Origin: Rubrivirga sp. SAORIC476
GTDB lineage: Bacteria; Bacteroidota; Rhodothermia; Rhodothermales; Rubricoccaceae
Assembly (NCBI RefSeq): GCF_002283555.1
Contig: NZ_MVOI01000002.1
Location: forward strand, 1-64,000
Reading direction: 5' to 3'
DNA: 64,000 nt
Each line of letters opens with the position of its first letter. Position 1 is the first letter of the stretch. A program made the translations under genes and the position numbers. Shown piece after piece: positions 1 to 8,337 of the stretch. The notes under the pieces are model-generated. The model had not been told where the DNA came from. It did no database searches and saw only the letters and a program-made list of their open reading frames with translations.

Positions 1-271
1 TGGCGAGGATCTGCTTGATGTAGGGGTAGGCGGCGCAGTAGTCGCCGTTGCGGTAGTACTCGGAGCCGAGGCTGAAGTTGGAGCGCGTCGTGGGCTGCAG
101 CAGCACGTACGTCTCCGCGCAGTAGTCGCCAGGACCGTAGGCCGTCGGGGTGTCCGGGACGTACGGCGTGTTGGTCGACGCCGTGGAGGTGCCGCCGGTG
201 GTGGGCGGTGCGCTACACGCCGCGAGGGCGCTGAAGGCGAGCGTGAGAAGAGCGAGGCGAGTCGGACGCAT
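1..271 (-). CDS. Lipoprotein, N-terminal part, cut by left edge
   Basis: The ATG at 269-271 on the minus strand opens a frame that stays open to the window edge, giving about 90 residues. The N-terminus has a short charged start, a hydrophobic core and a lipobox ending LAAC at residues 16-19, so it is probably an exported lipoprotein. A Thr/Pro-rich linker follows, then a tyrosine-rich stretch containing GSEYYRNGDYCAAYPYIK, which looks like the first helix of a TPR repeat. It lies 38 bases after the barrel gene on the same strand and is probably the last visible member of that envelope operon. The lipoprotein call is sound; the TPR call is a guess from the fragment. Confidence 0.75.
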   Translation of the reverse strand, partial: MRPTRLALLTLAFSALAACSAPPTTGGTSTASTNTPYVPDTPTAYGPGDYCAETYVLLQPTTRSNFSLGSEYYRNGDYCAAYPYIKQILA

Positions 272-309
272 GTGCCGAGGTGTGTCGAGTGAGAGAGAGA
301 AGGGTGAGA

Positions 310-1665
310 TCAGTCGAACCGGCGCCGGATGAACCAGCGTTCCCCGAAGTTCAGGGTGAGGGTGCCCTTCAGGAAGGTATCGCGAACGAGTACGCCCTCG
401 GTCGAACCGCGGGTTCCGAGTTCGAGGCCGAGGTCGAAGCGAGCGCCGGTCAGGCGGTTGGGTAGCGAGACGCCGCCGGTCAGGGCGAACGTGGTCACGT
501 CCTGCCCGGCGGGGGCGTACAGCCCCTGCTCGGCATAGCCCCCGATCCGGTACGACGCGCGCTGGAGCATGCTCGCTCGGCGGTCCCGGCCTGCGGGCGT
601 GATCTCGACGCCTCCGCCGACCCGGTAGCGGTCGCGGAGCTGGTCCAGCCCGCTCGACGCGTCGTAGCCGCCGACGGGGAGCGAACTCTCGAATCCCGAC
701 CAGGGCTCGTAGGAGGCATCCAGCGTGGCCAGCCAGCGCAGGCCCGACAGATAGGTGACGCCGACCCGCGCGCCGAGCGGGATGTCGACGTCTCCATCCA
801 GGGAAGTGCTACCGTCTTCGGTCAGGAGGGTGTCGCGGTCGAGGCTCTCGCCGAGCGTGACGGTCCGCGAGCCACTGAGGGTCGTAGGGAGCGTGAAGAC
901 GGCTGCGACCGTGAGCGCGTCGTCCTCGGCGCCCAGCTTGCGCGCCGTTACGGCAGCCCCGAGCGTGCCCGTGATGCCCCGCAGCCGGGTCACACGCGCC
1001 TGCCGCGTCTCAGCAAACCCGGCGCGGTCATCGAACTGAGTCCGCTGCAGCAACTCCTGCGTGCCGAAGAGCACGTCCGCCGACGCGCCCAGCTGTACGG
1101 CGTTGCCGAGGCGGACGCCGAGGCCGCCCGAGAGCTGCTGGAGACCGCCCGCTCCCTCCTGGTTGAGCGTGAAGGCCTCCATTTCACCTTCTACCGACAG
1201 CGAGTCCCGAACCGCGGCGCGATAGTTCACGCGGGAGTACGGGCGATAGGCGATGGTCAGGCCAAGCCGGTTCGGAAGCAGCGGAATCCCGAGGTGCAGG
1301 GCCGAGAGGTCTCCCGCGGTCCCGACGCTCGTGCCGTCCGAGAGGCCGTCCTCGGACGTCACTGTCGTCAGGCTGGCACCGGCGGAAAACGAGGTCAGCG
1401 ACTGGTCAGACCAGAGCGCGGGGTTGGACAGGTTCACATACGTCCCCGAGCGGAGCGCCGTGGAGGCGTTGCCCAGCATCGTGGACTGGGACGATCCCGT
1501 CTCGACGCGCTCCCCCAGACCGTAAAGGGAGTAGATCGAGCCGTAGTTGTTCTGGCCCTGAGCGTGCGCCCCGATGGACAACACGAGAAACAGGAGGAGC
1601 GCGGACGGGCGCATGGACACCGAGGGGAGCGAGAAGAGGGACACGCGGGAAGAGAGGGTCGTCAT
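310..1665 (-). CDS. Outer-membrane beta-barrel protein, secreted
   Basis: A 451-residue protein with a signal peptide (MRPSALLLFLVLSIGAHAQ) followed by alternating, glycine- and aromatic-rich segments typical of a transmembrane barrel. It ends in WFIRRRFD, so a C-terminal aromatic strand is visible. The early motif SQSTMLGNASTAL followed by VNLSNPALWS resembles the fatty-acid-transporter/PorV-type barrels of Bacteroidota, where an N-P-A motif follows a G-rich first strand. The start at 1665 overlaps the stop of the DUF4270 gene as ATGA, suggesting coupling. A second ATG at 1612-1614 gives a cleaner signal peptide and is an alternative start. Role is inferred only as an envelope channel or secretion-associated barrel. 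Confidence 0.8.
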   Translation of the reverse strand: MTTLSSRVSLFSLPSVSMRPSALLLFLVLSIGAHAQGQNNYGSIYSLYGLGERVETGSSQSTMLGNASTALRSGTYVNLSNPALWSDQSLTSFSAGASLTTVTSEDGLSDGTSVGTAGDLSALHLGIPLLPNRLGLTIAYRPYSRVNYRAAVRDSLSVEGEMEAFTLNQEGAGGLQQLSGGLGVRLGNAVQLGASADVLFGTQELLQRTQFDDRAGFAETRQARVTRLRGITGTLGAAVTARKLGAEDDALTVAAVFTLPTTLSGSRTVTLGESLDRDTLLTEDGSTSLDGDVDIPLGARVGVTYLSGLRWLATLDASYEPWSGFESSLPVGGYDASSGLDQLRDRYRVGGGVEITPAGRDRRASMLQRASYRIGGYAEQGLYAPAGQDVTTFALTGGVSLPNRLTGARFDLGLELGTRGSTEGVLVRDTFLKGTLTLNFGERWFIRRRFD

Positions 1666-2849
1666 GAGCTCGTCCCGCCGACCACCGTCAGCGTGAAGCG
1701 AGGAAGGTCGGTCGTGCCGACGCTCGGCAGGCGAATCGGCAGGATGTCGAGAGAGGTCGTGCCGGAGGACGGGAGCACCTCGTACCGGTCGAACCCCGTC
1801 GATGGGTCGAGCAGGATCCGCTGGACCAGCGGTGTCAGGATGCTGGTGTTGGTGACCGACAGCTCGCCGTCGACGTAGAGGACCTCGGCCAGTGCTACGC
1901 GTCCGTCGTCATTGATGCCATACAGGACCGACCGGGCCGGGATCGGCCGAACGAACGGACCCTCCGCTGCAAAGCTCTCGTCGAGGGGAAGCCGGAGACG
2001 CGCCCTCGCGAGCGCGGAGGCGCCGATCGTCGAGAAGTCCACCTCGAAGCCGACCGCCAGCCCCGAGTTGTTGCGGACGGGGAGCGCGGTCGGCGGTGGC
2101 GTCGACGCGGTGCCGGAGGTGACGGAGCTGAACACTTCCGACAGCGGATACACGAGCGTGTCCTCGCCGACGACGACGCGCAGGCCCGAGCCGGTGCTCG
2201 CGAACGTGCTGAACCCGTAGACGGCACCCGGCGCCGGGACGTAGTCGGCGGGGATGTCGATGGCGAAGCCCTCGAATGCGTCCAGGAAGCCGTCCCCGAC
2301 GAGCGTCGCCGCGTTGGCAGCGACCCAGCTCGCGGGCAGGTCGAACTGGCGGAGCGAGTCCGCCACCGACACCTCGGTCGTGGCGAGCACGTCCCCGGTC
2401 GAGAGGGTTCGGTCTCGAGCGTAGTCGGTGTCGGCGAACCACGTCTCCGTAATCGGACGAAGCTCCAGGGGGAGGGTCGTGGTGGTGTCCCCGTAGACGT
2501 AGTTCTGCGTCAGCACGAGCCAGGCCGCGGTCACGTCCTCGGCGGTCGCGTCGCTGGGCAGATTCGCCGCCTGGATCACATCCACGTAGGCGCGGGCGCG
2601 GGCGTCTCCGTACGTGGGGTCAACGACGCTGCCGACGAGCACACGCGTCTGGAGCAGGTCCGTGTTGGTGCCGTCGGCGATTCCGATGGCGATGGTCGTG
2701 TCAGGCGTCGTCCCGAGGCCGGACAAGGCGACGGTGCGGACGCTCGGGTCGAGCTGTTCCTCGTCGATCAGGCCGAGGCCGACCCCGGCGGGGTCCTGGC
2801 AGGCAGAGAGGACGGTGCAGGCCGCGAAGGCGGCGACGAGAAATCTCAC
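1662..2849 (-). CDS. DUF4270-family lipoprotein
   Basis: I place the start at a GTG (2847-2849), where a clean lipoprotein signal begins (VRFLVAAFAACTVLSAC). The frame also opens from a GTG at 2943-2945, which would add 32 charged residues before the signal. After the lipobox come the sequence GVGLGLIDEEQLDPS and long beta-rich segments with many Thr/Ser, matching the general pattern of DUF4270 proteins of Bacteroidota, which are large exported lipoproteins of unknown function. It lies between the glycogen-synthase-like gene and a barrel gene; as I recall, the first of these pairings is common in Bacteroidota. Function is unknown; surface or periplasmic location is likely. Confidence 0.8.
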   Translation of the reverse strand: MRFLVAAFAACTVLSACQDPAGVGLGLIDEEQLDPSVRTVALSGLGTTPDTTIAIGIADGTNTDLLQTRVLVGSVVDPTYGDARARAYVDVIQAANLPSDATAEDVTAAWLVLTQNYVYGDTTTTLPLELRPITETWFADTDYARDRTLSTGDVLATTEVSVADSLRQFDLPASWVAANAATLVGDGFLDAFEGFAIDIPADYVPAPGAVYGFSTFASTGSGLRVVVGEDTLVYPLSEVFSSVTSGTASTPPPTALPVRNNSGLAVGFEVDFSTIGASALARARLRLPLDESFAAEGPFVRPIPARSVLYGINDDGRVALAEVLYVDGELSVTNTSILTPLVQRILLDPSTGFDRYEVLPSSGTTSLDILPIRLPSVGTTDLPRFTLTVVGGTSS

Positions 2850-3013
2850 GGGGCGGAAAGTCGGGCAGGGAAGAGGACGGGCGCTCTCCCAACGCACCCC
2901 TCCAGCGTTTCGCGTGGAGGGGCGAGGATTGGGACGCCGGTTCACAGCCTACCCCGTGCGTCGGGGCCCTGTCCGGGCGATTCCTGCAAAAAAGCCGCTC
3001 GGTGCGACGCCGC

Positions 3014-3784
3014 TCAGGCCGCCAGTGCCGGGTCGAGGCTGGCGTACAGCTCGGCCGCGATGTCGGCGAGAGCCTCGGGGTCGTCACCGAGCTGGGGCCC
3101 GTCCGGCTCGCCGTCTGCGGGCGCGTCGGGCGTCGCGTAGGCCGCCGCGTTGGCGGTAGAGAGCCCGATCTGGCGCATCGTCTGCCCGGCCATGTCGGCT
3201 GGGAGGCCCAGTTCCTGCACCTCCGCCTCGGTGACCTCGTGGACGTAGCCGTCCGGCCCGTCGGGCGTAAACACCGTGCGGACGCCAGCGAACAGCTCGT
3301 TCTCGCCGAGCTCCATGTGGAGCACGTGCGGCACGAAGGCACTGATCCAGCCCGCGGCGTGGACCACGTCGGGACGCCAGCCCAGGTTCTCGACCGTCGA
3401 GAAGGCGGCGCGGGCGAAGAAGAGCGCGCGCGCCGGGTTGTCCGCGAAGTCGGCGCCCGTGCGGCGGTCCGCATGGAGCCCCTTCCGCTTGAAGAAGTGG
3501 ACCGAGTCCATGAAGTAGACCTGGAGCCGGATGCCCGGAATCGAGGCCACCTTGACCTTGAGCGTGTCCTTCGCGGACCCGGCCTCGATCTCGGCGCCCG
3601 ACAGGCGGATCACCTCGTGGAGGCGGTTCCGGCGCTCAGATACGACGCCGTACCGCGGCATCAGAATGCGCGGCTCGACCTCTTTGTGTTCCTGCAACGC
3701 CTCGGGGAGGGTGCGGAGGACCTGGGAGGTCGGGGTGGTTTCGGAGAACGGGGCGACCTCGCCGGCGACGAACAGTACTCGCAT
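3014..3784 (-). CDS. Glycogen/starch synthase-like protein, N-terminal domain only
   Basis: The 256-residue protein opens with MRVLFVAGEVAPFSETTPTS, the first strand and loop of a GT5 glycogen synthase. It continues with family-like segments (RILMPRYG, VYFMDSVHFF, PDVVHAAGWISAFVPHVL). Full GlgA proteins are about 480 residues with two Rossmann lobes; here only the first lobe is present. The K-x-G-G sequence that contacts ADP-glucose in GlgA is replaced (SETTPTSQ). The tail is acidic and low in complexity. Such short proteins are commonly annotated as glycogen synthase in Bacteroidota, but catalysis is doubtful. It heads a minus-strand operon with a DUF4270 lipoprotein. Confidence 0.75.
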   Translation of the reverse strand: MRVLFVAGEVAPFSETTPTSQVLRTLPEALQEHKEVEPRILMPRYGVVSERRNRLHEVIRLSGAEIEAGSAKDTLKVKVASIPGIRLQVYFMDSVHFFKRKGLHADRRTGADFADNPARALFFARAAFSTVENLGWRPDVVHAAGWISAFVPHVLHMELGENELFAGVRTVFTPDGPDGYVHEVTEAEVQELGLPADMAGQTMRQIGLSTANAAAYATPDAPADGEPDGPQLGDDPEALADIAAELYASLDPALAA

Positions 3785-3821
3785 CGATGGGGGACGGTGG
3801 GAAGCTCGATTTCGGCTGGGT

Positions 3822-3829
3822 GAAAACTA
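3822..3829 (-). promoter_or_regulatory. Candidate -7 element, TAGTTTTC
   Basis: The minus strand reads TTAGTTTTC 38 bases upstream of the ATG of the glycogen-synthase-like gene. It fits the TANNTTNG pattern seen before other operons here, except for the last base. No clear upstream -33 element is visible. Confidence 0.4.
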
Positions 3830-3874
3830 ACTCCGAACCGGGGGTGGCTGCCACCGTTCCTCAGCGAGGGCTCG

Positions 3875-3882
3875 TATCATTG
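3875..3882 (+). promoter_or_regulatory. Candidate -7 element, TATCATTG, before HU
   Basis: TATCATTG lies 23 bases before the GTG start of the HU gene. It differs by one base from TANNTTTG. It sits in the 121-base divergent gap shared with the glycogen-synthase-like gene. Confidence 0.4.
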
Positions 3883-3905
3883 ACCCCCAGCCCGGACTCA
3901 GACCT

Positions 3906-4217
3906 GTGACCAAAGCTCAGATCGTCGACCTGATCGCTCACGCGACCGGGCTGACCAAGCTCGAAACCGAGGCCGTCGTGGACGGCTTCATGCACACGGT
4001 CCTCGATGCCGTCGCCGAGGGGGACCGGGTCGAGTTGCGAGGCTTCGGCACGTTCCGTTCCGTCGAGCGCGCACCGCGCACCGCCCGCAACCCCCGCACG
4101 GACCAGCCGGTCCCGGTGCCGCGCCGCATGGTCCCCGTGTTCAAGCCGGCCCAGGAGTTCCGGCGGCGCGTGGAGGAAGAAGGGGCGGACCGCATCGTAG
4201 GCTCGACCGAGGGATAG
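3906..4217 (+). CDS. HU/IHF-family DNA-binding protein
   Basis: A small basic histone-like protein of 103 residues that bends and compacts DNA as a dimer. The N-terminal helices (MTKAQIVDLIAHATGLTKLE) and the signature VELRGFGTFRSVERAPRTAR are diagnostic, followed by the DNA-binding beta arm with RNPRT and the final KPAQEFRRRV. A roughly 10-residue acidic/glycine tail makes it slightly longer than the usual 90. The start is a GTG (gtgaccaaa), the only one that preserves the conserved N-terminus. Only 3 bases separate it from the zinc-ribbon/TPR gene, so the two are probably co-transcribed. Confidence 0.95.
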   Translation: MTKAQIVDLIAHATGLTKLETEAVVDGFMHTVLDAVAEGDRVELRGFGTFRSVERAPRTARNPRTDQPVPVPRRMVPVFKPAQEFRRRVEEEGADRIVGSTEG

Positions 4218-4220
4218 CAC

Positions 4221-5117
4221 ATGACTGCCTGTGACTCGTGCGGAGCGAGCGTCCCCTCGGGGGCTGCCGTCTGCGACCTCTGCGGAACGCCGGTGACGAC
4301 GACTCCCCTGGAGGGCACCCCCTCGCCAGACCATGCCCAGTCGGGCCCAGGAAACGCCTGCCCGCATTGCGGACACGTGGCTCCTGCAGGCTCGCGCTTC
4401 TGCAACGCCTGCGGGGAGCCCCTGCCGACCGACGCGGAGGACGCCGTCGTCCTGCCTCCGGCCAGCAACGGGGCCCCCACCGTCCGTCCGTCGTCCGATG
4501 CCGGGCGTCGCGCGCTGGCCGTCGTCGGCATCGGGGCGGGGCTGGTGATCGGCCTCTACCTGCTGACGGTGTTCGCCCCGCGCCCCGAGCCGGCGCCTCC
4601 CGCCGACCCACAGGCGGAGATCGGACAGGCCGCGCCGATCCCGGACGGCGCGCCGCCCCTGGCCGACTCCCTCCAGACTCCCGCCGACCAGTTCGCGGCG
4701 CTCGGTACCGCGGATGGCTGGTACGAGTCCGGCCGCTACTACCTGACGGCGGCCTTTCAGTCGGTCCAGACGGATCCGACGTCGAGCGTTCGCTGGGCGC
4801 GACGGGCGATCGAGGACTTCGAAAAAAGCCTCGCACTCGCCGAGGACCCGCGAGTTCGCGTCGCCCTCGCCGAGGCGGCCACCTTCGACCCTGCGGACCC
4901 GATGCGGCCCATCCAGGAACTCCGGACGGTGCTGGAGACCGACCCGGACAACCTCGACGCGACCTACCTGCTCGCACAGCGGCGCCTCATGATCGGGCGA
5001 GTGGACAGTGCCCGCGTGGCGCTGGAGCGGATCCTCGAACTGGCGCCTCCGGGCACCCCGGTGCGCGAGCGCGCCGAACAGGATCTGGCGACGATCGACT
5101 CCGAGTCAGGCGGGTGA
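4221..5117 (+). CDS. Double zinc-ribbon, single-TM, TPR-containing protein
   Basis: Two zinc-ribbon knuckles start the 298-residue protein: Cys 4, 7, 18, 21 and Cys 47, 50, 61, 64. A linker and one membrane helix follow (about residues 96-118, LAVVGIGAGLVIGLYLLTVF). The remainder is outside the ribbons and contains TPR-like helices (DPDNLDATYLLAQRRLMIG, DSARVALERILELAP). Proteins of this layout are membrane-anchored with cytosolic ribbons, and their roles are mostly unknown. It sits between HU and modA and overlaps modA by GTGA, so it may be translated with the molybdate genes, but nothing in the sequence ties it to molybdenum. Confidence 0.85.
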   Translation: MTACDSCGASVPSGAAVCDLCGTPVTTTPLEGTPSPDHAQSGPGNACPHCGHVAPAGSRFCNACGEPLPTDAEDAVVLPPASNGAPTVRPSSDAGRRALAVVGIGAGLVIGLYLLTVFAPRPEPAPPADPQAEIGQAAPIPDGAPPLADSLQTPADQFAALGTADGWYESGRYYLTAAFQSVQTDPTSSVRWARRAIEDFEKSLALAEDPRVRVALAEAATFDPADPMRPIQELRTVLETDPDNLDATYLLAQRRLMIGRVDSARVALERILELAPPGTPVRERAEQDLATIDSESGG

Positions 5118-5818
5118 CCGGCTGGGGGTGGGTGACCGCGTTGGTCTTGTGGGGCGGCTGTGCGAGCGGTCCCGATGCGTCCGTCGTCCTCGCCGCCGCC
5201 TCGACCGGGGACGTCGTGCACGCGGTCGCCCAGCGAGAGAAGGAGGCGGGCCGACCGACCCTCGTGAGCGTCGCAGCCAGCTCGGTGCTGGCGCGGCAGA
5301 TCGCCCAGGGCGCACCGGCAGACGTGTTCGTGACGGCCGACCCGGACTGGATCGACTGGCTGATCGAGCGCAGGGGCCCGGTCGTCGAGCGCCGCGTCGT
5401 CGCGACGGGCCGTCTCGTGCTGGTGGGTCCGGCCGATGCCCCGGCGGGCGCCTCGCTGGCGACGGCACTGGCCTCGGCGGACCGGCTTGCGCTGGCCGAC
5501 CCGACCCACGTCCCAGCGGGCTCGTATGCCCGAGAGAGCCTGGAAGCGGCCGGACTGTGGGACGGCGTCTCGACCCGGGTGGTCCCGCTCGGGGATGTGC
5601 GCGCCGCACTCGCCGCCGTCGAGACGGGTGCGGCGGACCGAGCGATCGTCTACGCGTCCGACGCGACCGCGAGCGAGCGAGTGCGCGTGCTCGCCGAGGT
5701 GCCCCATGCCCGGATCGTATTCGAGGCGGCCTTGCTGCAGGAACCGCGGGGCCGCAGAGTGTTCGACGCGCTCGTAGAGGCAGGCGATCTCTGGGCCGAC
5801 GCCGGGTTCGACCGATGA
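5114..5818 (+). CDS. modA: Molybdate ABC transporter substrate-binding protein
   Basis: The 234-residue protein starts at GTG 5114, overlapping the previous stop (GTGA). The hydrophobic N-terminus ends in LWGGCAS, a plausible lipobox, so it is probably tethered outside the inner membrane. The mature part carries the ModA pattern: VVLAAASTGDVV near the start, ASSVLARQIAQGAPADVFVTAD, then GRLVLVGP, and LALADPTHVPAGSYARESLEAAGLW. It binds molybdate/tungstate oxyanions and delivers them to ModB, which overlaps its stop by ATGA. No ATPase gene (modC) follows. Confidence 0.92.
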   Translation: MTGWGWVTALVLWGGCASGPDASVVLAAASTGDVVHAVAQREKEAGRPTLVSVAASSVLARQIAQGAPADVFVTADPDWIDWLIERRGPVVERRVVATGRLVLVGPADAPAGASLATALASADRLALADPTHVPAGSYARESLEAAGLWDGVSTRVVPLGDVRAALAAVETGAADRAIVYASDATASERVRVLAEVPHARIVFEAALLQEPRGRRVFDALVEAGDLWADAGFDR

Positions 5819-6456
5819 GCCCGGCCGACTGGGCGGCAGTCGCCGTGAGCCTCCGGGTGGCCGTGGCGGCCACCCTACTCGCGGTCGGCCCCAGCCTCCT
5901 GCTCGGCTGGGTCCTCGCGCACCGACGAGGGATCGGGGCGAGCGTCCTCGGGTTTCTGGTGCTGCTTCCGCTCGTCCTGCCGCCGGTCGTGACGGGGTAC
6001 GCGCTGCTTCTGGTGCTCCCACGGACGCTGGTGTTCACCTGGTGGGCGGGCGTGCTGGCATCGGCCATCGTCGGGTTGCCGTTGTTCGTGCAACTGGCGC
6101 GGGCGGGGTTCGAGTCGGTGGATCCCGTGCTGATCGAGGCGGCACGGGTGGACGGTGCCTCGCGGTGGGACGTGGCGTGGCGAGTGGTCGCCCCGCTGTC
6201 ATCGTCGGCGATCGCGGCCGGTGCGGTGCTCCACTTTGCGCGGGCCCTCGGCGAGTTCGGGGCGACGCTGGTGGTCGCGGGCAACCTCCCCGGTCGGACG
6301 CAGACCGTCCCGCTGGCCCTGTTCAGCCGCCTCCAGCAGGTCGGAGGAGAGGCCGCCTCGGTCAGGCTGGCGGTGGTGGCGGTGGCGCTCGCGGCCGTGA
6401 GTCTGGGCGCGTCGCGCCTCTTGCTCCGGCGGTGGGGACGCGGCGCGGCGCCGTAG
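5815..6456 (+). CDS. modB: Molybdate ABC transporter permease
   Basis: A 213-residue integral membrane protein with about five or six hydrophobic segments, forming the channel subunit of molybdate import. The cytoplasmic EAA loop that docks to the ATPase is clear: EAARVDGASRWDVAWRVVAPL. Other ModB-like parts include LPLVLPPVVTGYALLL and ARALGEFGATLVVAGN. The ATG overlaps the modA stop (ATGA). The next gene is unrelated, so the cognate ATPase must be encoded elsewhere or be shared with another transporter. Its TAG stop lies inside a TAGCTTCG element that may be the promoter of the following gene. Confidence 0.93.
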   Translation: MSPADWAAVAVSLRVAVAATLLAVGPSLLLGWVLAHRRGIGASVLGFLVLLPLVLPPVVTGYALLLVLPRTLVFTWWAGVLASAIVGLPLFVQLARAGFESVDPVLIEAARVDGASRWDVAWRVVAPLSSSAIAAGAVLHFARALGEFGATLVVAGNLPGRTQTVPLALFSRLQQVGGEAASVRLAVVAVALAAVSLGASRLLLRRWGRGAAP

Positions 6457-6461
6457 CTTCG
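6454..6461 (+). promoter_or_regulatory. Candidate -7 element, TAGCTTCG
   Basis: TAGCTTCG fits TANNTTNG and ends 20 bases before the ATG at 6482. It overlaps the modB stop codon, so the M16-like/TPM operon could have its own promoter rather than reading through from modAB. Confidence 0.5.
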
Positions 6462-6481
6462 GAGGACGCCTACGATCCATC

Positions 6482-7684
6482 ATGCGACCGCTCGTCCTGC
6501 TCCTGTTCCTCGTGTTCGGTGCCGGATGTGCAGGCAGCGCCGCACCCCTGGTTCCGCTTCCCGTGCCCGAGATCGAGCGCGAGGCGCCGCCGCCCGCGCC
6601 GGTCCCCGTCGCCGTCGAGGTGGAGGTGGTCCAGCCTCCGGTGGTGCCGCCCCCGGTCCCGGAGGGGAGGATCGCCCGCCGGGCGGTGTACGAGGACGCC
6701 GGACTCATCGAGTGGACGCTCGAAAACGGCCTGACGGTTGTCTATGTCCAGTACCCCGTCGAGGGCTACCACGCGCGCCTCGACGCGCCGACCGGATGGG
6801 CTGGGCTCCCAGAGAGCGACCGTCCCGCGTACGCCCACATCGGCGAGGGACGGTGGGGAGCGCTCACCGCGCGCCTGGGCCCCGGCTCTCGGGAAGCCGT
6901 CGGCGAATCCGACTCGCTGAGCGACCTGGTCGAGTCGATCCGTTCGCTTCTCACGTCCCCGCCGGACGCTGTGGACTCTTTCGACATGGTCGCAGATGCC
7001 GCGCCGCGGTGGGGACTCGTCCTGCCCGAGACCCGAGCCGATGGTGGGGCCGGGCGGCTGGCGGAGGCCTTCGGTCAGCCCGCCGCGTTTACGGTCGTCC
7101 TCGTCGGTGCGTTGGGGCCCGAGTGGATCGAACCGATGATTGCGTCCCGGTTGTCCGTTCGCCCTGGCGGTGGGCCGACGTTCGAGCGCGCCGACCCTGC
7201 CACGCAGGGTGACCAGCCCCTCCCGGCGGGCTGGAGAGGCGTCGTCAGCGAGTGGGAGGTCTCTGCCGGGTGGGAGGACCGCCCTGCCGCCCTGCTGCTT
7301 CGGGAGATTCTAGCGGCTCGTGCCGGGCGTGACGCCCGGGCCGATCTCTGGTTCGGCGCGGCGCGAGAGACCCTTCGCCTCCGGCTGGCCTCCGCGACGT
7401 CCTCGGACGAACGTGCCCTCCTCGCTCCCCTCCAGGCCGCTGAAGTGGAGGTGGCTCGTCGGCGCGCCGTCGACCGCGCCGCCTCCGCAGCTGGGGTCGC
7501 CGACGCCGTCTCCGAACTCTACGGCCTGAGGGGCCGGTTCCGCCCCGCCCGGAGACCGGAGGACCCTGCGGTACTCGCGGCAGCAATCGCCCGGACGCCC
7601 GCCGGTCGGCTCGATGCCCTCCTGCAACGACTCCTGGCTTCGCCCGACACCGCCCGTTTCTCGACCCCAACCGATTCTCCCTGA
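6482..7684 (+). CDS. Degenerate M16 (insulinase)-like lipoprotein
   Basis: 400 residues with a lipoprotein signal (LLLFLVFGAGC) and a Pro-rich spacer (residues ~25-60). The body keeps pieces of the M16 protease fold: WTLENGLTVVYV resembles the opening strand, and FTVVLVGALGPEWIEPMIASRLSV resembles the FVVVGDV...L...L segment of M16 domains. The zinc-binding H-x-x-E-H box expected soon after the first strand is absent, so it cannot be a normal metalloprotease. It is probably an inactive structural or binding relative. The stop overlaps the TPM gene (TGATG). Low similarity makes the family assignment moderate. Confidence 0.7.
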   Translation: MRPLVLLLFLVFGAGCAGSAAPLVPLPVPEIEREAPPPAPVPVAVEVEVVQPPVVPPPVPEGRIARRAVYEDAGLIEWTLENGLTVVYVQYPVEGYHARLDAPTGWAGLPESDRPAYAHIGEGRWGALTARLGPGSREAVGESDSLSDLVESIRSLLTSPPDAVDSFDMVADAAPRWGLVLPETRADGGAGRLAEAFGQPAAFTVVLVGALGPEWIEPMIASRLSVRPGGGPTFERADPATQGDQPLPAGWRGVVSEWEVSAGWEDRPAALLLREILAARAGRDARADLWFGAARETLRLRLASATSSDERALLAPLQAAEVEVARRRAVDRAASAAGVADAVSELYGLRGRFRPARRPEDPAVLAAAIARTPAGRLDALLQRLLASPDTARFSTPTDSP

Positions 7685-8337
7685 TGCCGCTGTTCACCGA
7701 CGACGAACTGACCCGCATCCGCGACGCCGTCAGCCAGGCCGAGACCCGGACCGCGGGCGAAATCGTGCCGTATGTGGTGCGTCGCAGCGGGGACTACGCG
7801 GTCGCCACTTGGCGCCTCGCGTCGCTCGGGGCGCTGCTGGCCGGGGTGCTGGCCCTCGCTACGGCTTGGCTGTACGACGGCTGGGGGCTGGGCTGGCTCT
7901 ACTCCGCCTGGGCGCTCGCGCTCGTCATGACGGGCGGCGGCGTGATGGGGGGGCTGGCAACCCTGCTCGAACCGGTCCGGCGAGCCTTCGCCGGCATGGA
8001 GACGCTGGACACGACCGTCCACCGCCGCGCGGCTCTGGCGTTTCTGGAAGAGGAGGTGTTCAATACACGCGACCGGACCGGCATCCTGCTCTTCGTCTCG
8101 CTCTTCGAGCACCGGATCGAGGTCATCGGCGACACCGGCATCGACGCGAAGGTGGAACAGGCCGAGTGGGAGGAGGTCGTCGGGCTGATTCGCGACGGGA
8201 TCCGGTCCCGGACCCTCGCCGACGGTATGGTGATGGCCATCGAGCGTTGCGGCGACCTCCTCCACCGCCGAGGGGTGGACATTCGTCCAGACGACACTGA
8301 CGAGCTGCCGGACGACGTGCGCGTGCGGGACGAGTGA
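7684..8337 (+). CDS. TPM-domain membrane protein
   Basis: 217 residues. The first 30 (LTRIRDAVSQAETRTAGEIVPYVVRRSGDY) resemble the start of a TPM domain, known from plant photosystem repair proteins and bacterial membrane proteins. Two hydrophobic hairpin segments follow at about residues 42-62 and 67-95. The second half (FNTRDRTGILLFVSLFEHRIEVIGDTGID) matches the TPM core, with the membrane insertion in the middle. It is coupled to both neighbours by overlapping stop/start codons. Pairing with a second, secreted TPM protein just downstream is common, and the two probably act together at the membrane. The biochemical role is unknown. Confidence 0.85.
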   Translation: MPLFTDDELTRIRDAVSQAETRTAGEIVPYVVRRSGDYAVATWRLASLGALLAGVLALATAWLYDGWGLGWLYSAWALALVMTGGGVMGGLATLLEPVRRAFAGMETLDTTVHRRAALAFLEEEVFNTRDRTGILLFVSLFEHRIEVIGDTGIDAKVEQAEWEEVVGLIRDGIRSRTLADGMVMAIERCGDLLHRRGVDIRPDDTDELPDDVRVRDE

